Source of the DNA: a virus
DNA length: 40,824 nt
Virus record (IMG/VR): IMGVR_UViG_3300013114_000125
Location: 1 to 40,824 of that record
Reading direction: 5' to 3' (one strand)
Part shown: one piece after another, positions 40,493 through 40,824 of the stretch
Layout: every line of letters starts with the position of its first letter
How positions within the stretch are numbered: position 1 is the first letter of the stretch
Translations under genes and position numbers: made by a program
Notes under the pieces: generated by a model
Told to the model about the DNA's origin: nothing
Database searches by the model: none
The model's input: only the letters and a program-made list of their open reading frames with translations

Positions 40493-40824
40493 ATGGGAAG
40501 ACCAATCAAAAAAAGTAAATTTGTATCAAGTTTTGGTGGCACAACAGCGGCTAAAATTGCAGTAACTGGATATCGACCAAGTGGTGGATCTTTAGTTAGC
40601 TCATCTATTGCATACATTGTATCTCAAAGAGGATCTAAATTATTCAAGATTCACTTAGAAGATTCAACTGAAGCAATTTATGAATTAAAAGCAGTAGCAC
40701 CAGCATCGTTGGCAAATACATCCAACCAATTTTGTGTACAAATTACGCTAGATGACTCAACTGTGGCTTATGTAGAGAAATTCTACAATAACACAGTTCA
40801 CTATGTTACGGCGGCAGGCGCGGC
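40493..40824 (+). CDS. Probable virion structural protein, partial (runs off the right edge)
   Basis: ATG at 40493, seven bases after AGGAG, open to the window end (110 codons). The start MGRPIKKSKFVSSFGGTTAA is followed by Gly/Ser-rich and then beta-type sequence (IAYIVSQRGSKLFKIHLEDS, TVAYVEKFYNNTVHYV). A protein of this type follows the capsid genes in several marine T4-like phages and is probably a virion component, but no family name can be given. It has its own late promoter and structured leader, which suggests high or regulated late expression. Confidence 0.75.
   Translation, partial: MGRPIKKSKFVSSFGGTTAAKIAVTGYRPSGGSLVSSSIAYIVSQRGSKLFKIHLEDSTEAIYELKAVAPASLANTSNQFCVQITLDDSTVAYVEKFYNNTVHYVTAAGA

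Noticed and set aside
1-40824. CRISPR arrays, insertion sequences, integrase or attachment sites
   Set aside because: No spaced identical repeats, no transposase or integrase reading frame and no terminal inverted repeats were seen; repeats found are protein-module repeats inside genes.

Overview
The window reads as part of the genome of a marine T4-like myovirus. It is AT-rich, its genes are tightly packed and often overlap by one to a few bases, and nearly every recognisable product belongs to the T4 core: baseplate gp6, gp25, gp5, gp53 and gp26, late sigma factor gp55, recombination nuclease gp46/gp47, tape measure, portal gp20, prohead protease gp21, scaffold gp22 and major capsid protein gp23. 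Protein style and gene content (giant modular structural protein, 326-residue gp55, short gp23, A/T-ending codons) look most like phages of SAR11 (HTVC008M type) or T4-like cyanophages. The host cannot be fixed from the sequence.

Layout. (1) 1-23.6 kb, minus strand: a baseplate block read leftwards from a late promoter at 23.6 kb, namely a tail-tube/baseplate protein, gp53, a probable hub protein, gp5, gp25, gp6 and a giant modular protein of at least 4,501 codons that runs off the left edge. (2) 23.7-27.8 kb, plus strand: gp55, a 31-codon micro-gene, gp47, gp46, then a small basic DNA-binding-type protein with its own sigma70-type promoter and a terminator. (3) 27.85-28.85 kb: a minus-strand GIY-YIG endonuclease and a 547-base gene-free stretch holding a second sigma70-type promoter followed by many stem-loops, best read as an unidentified structured RNA of about 0.45-0.5 kb. 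(4) 28.85-30.3 kb, minus strand: a coiled-coil protein, a small tail-assembly-type protein and gp26. (5) 30.4-39.3 kb, plus strand: tape measure, portal, two small or accessory genes, an acidic prohead-core protein, gp21, gp22 and gp23. (6) 39.3-40.8 kb, plus strand: a terminator, a sulfotransferase, a small membrane protein, a strong terminator, a late promoter whose predicted transcript starts with a cloverleaf-shaped leader, and the start of a further gene.

How it works together. gp55 replaces the host sigma factor for T4-type late promoters. Exact TATAAATA elements precede the hub block, gp6, gp26 and the tape measure, and one-mismatch forms precede the last two genes. gp46/gp47 process DNA ends for recombination-dependent replication. 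Two promoters of quite different form (TTGACA plus extended -10) drive the small basic protein and the candidate RNA, suggesting early expression by host polymerase.

Most worth a second look: the candidate structured RNA beside the GIY-YIG gene; the cloverleaf leader that starts where the late transcript is predicted to start; and the giant baseplate protein, which carries a cupredoxin-like domain with a complete type 1 copper ligand set, a seven-bladed FG-GAP propeller and a second terminal propeller. Two accessory enzymes, a sialyltransferase/DUF115-fold protein and a PAPS-type sulfotransferase, lie in or beside the head genes.
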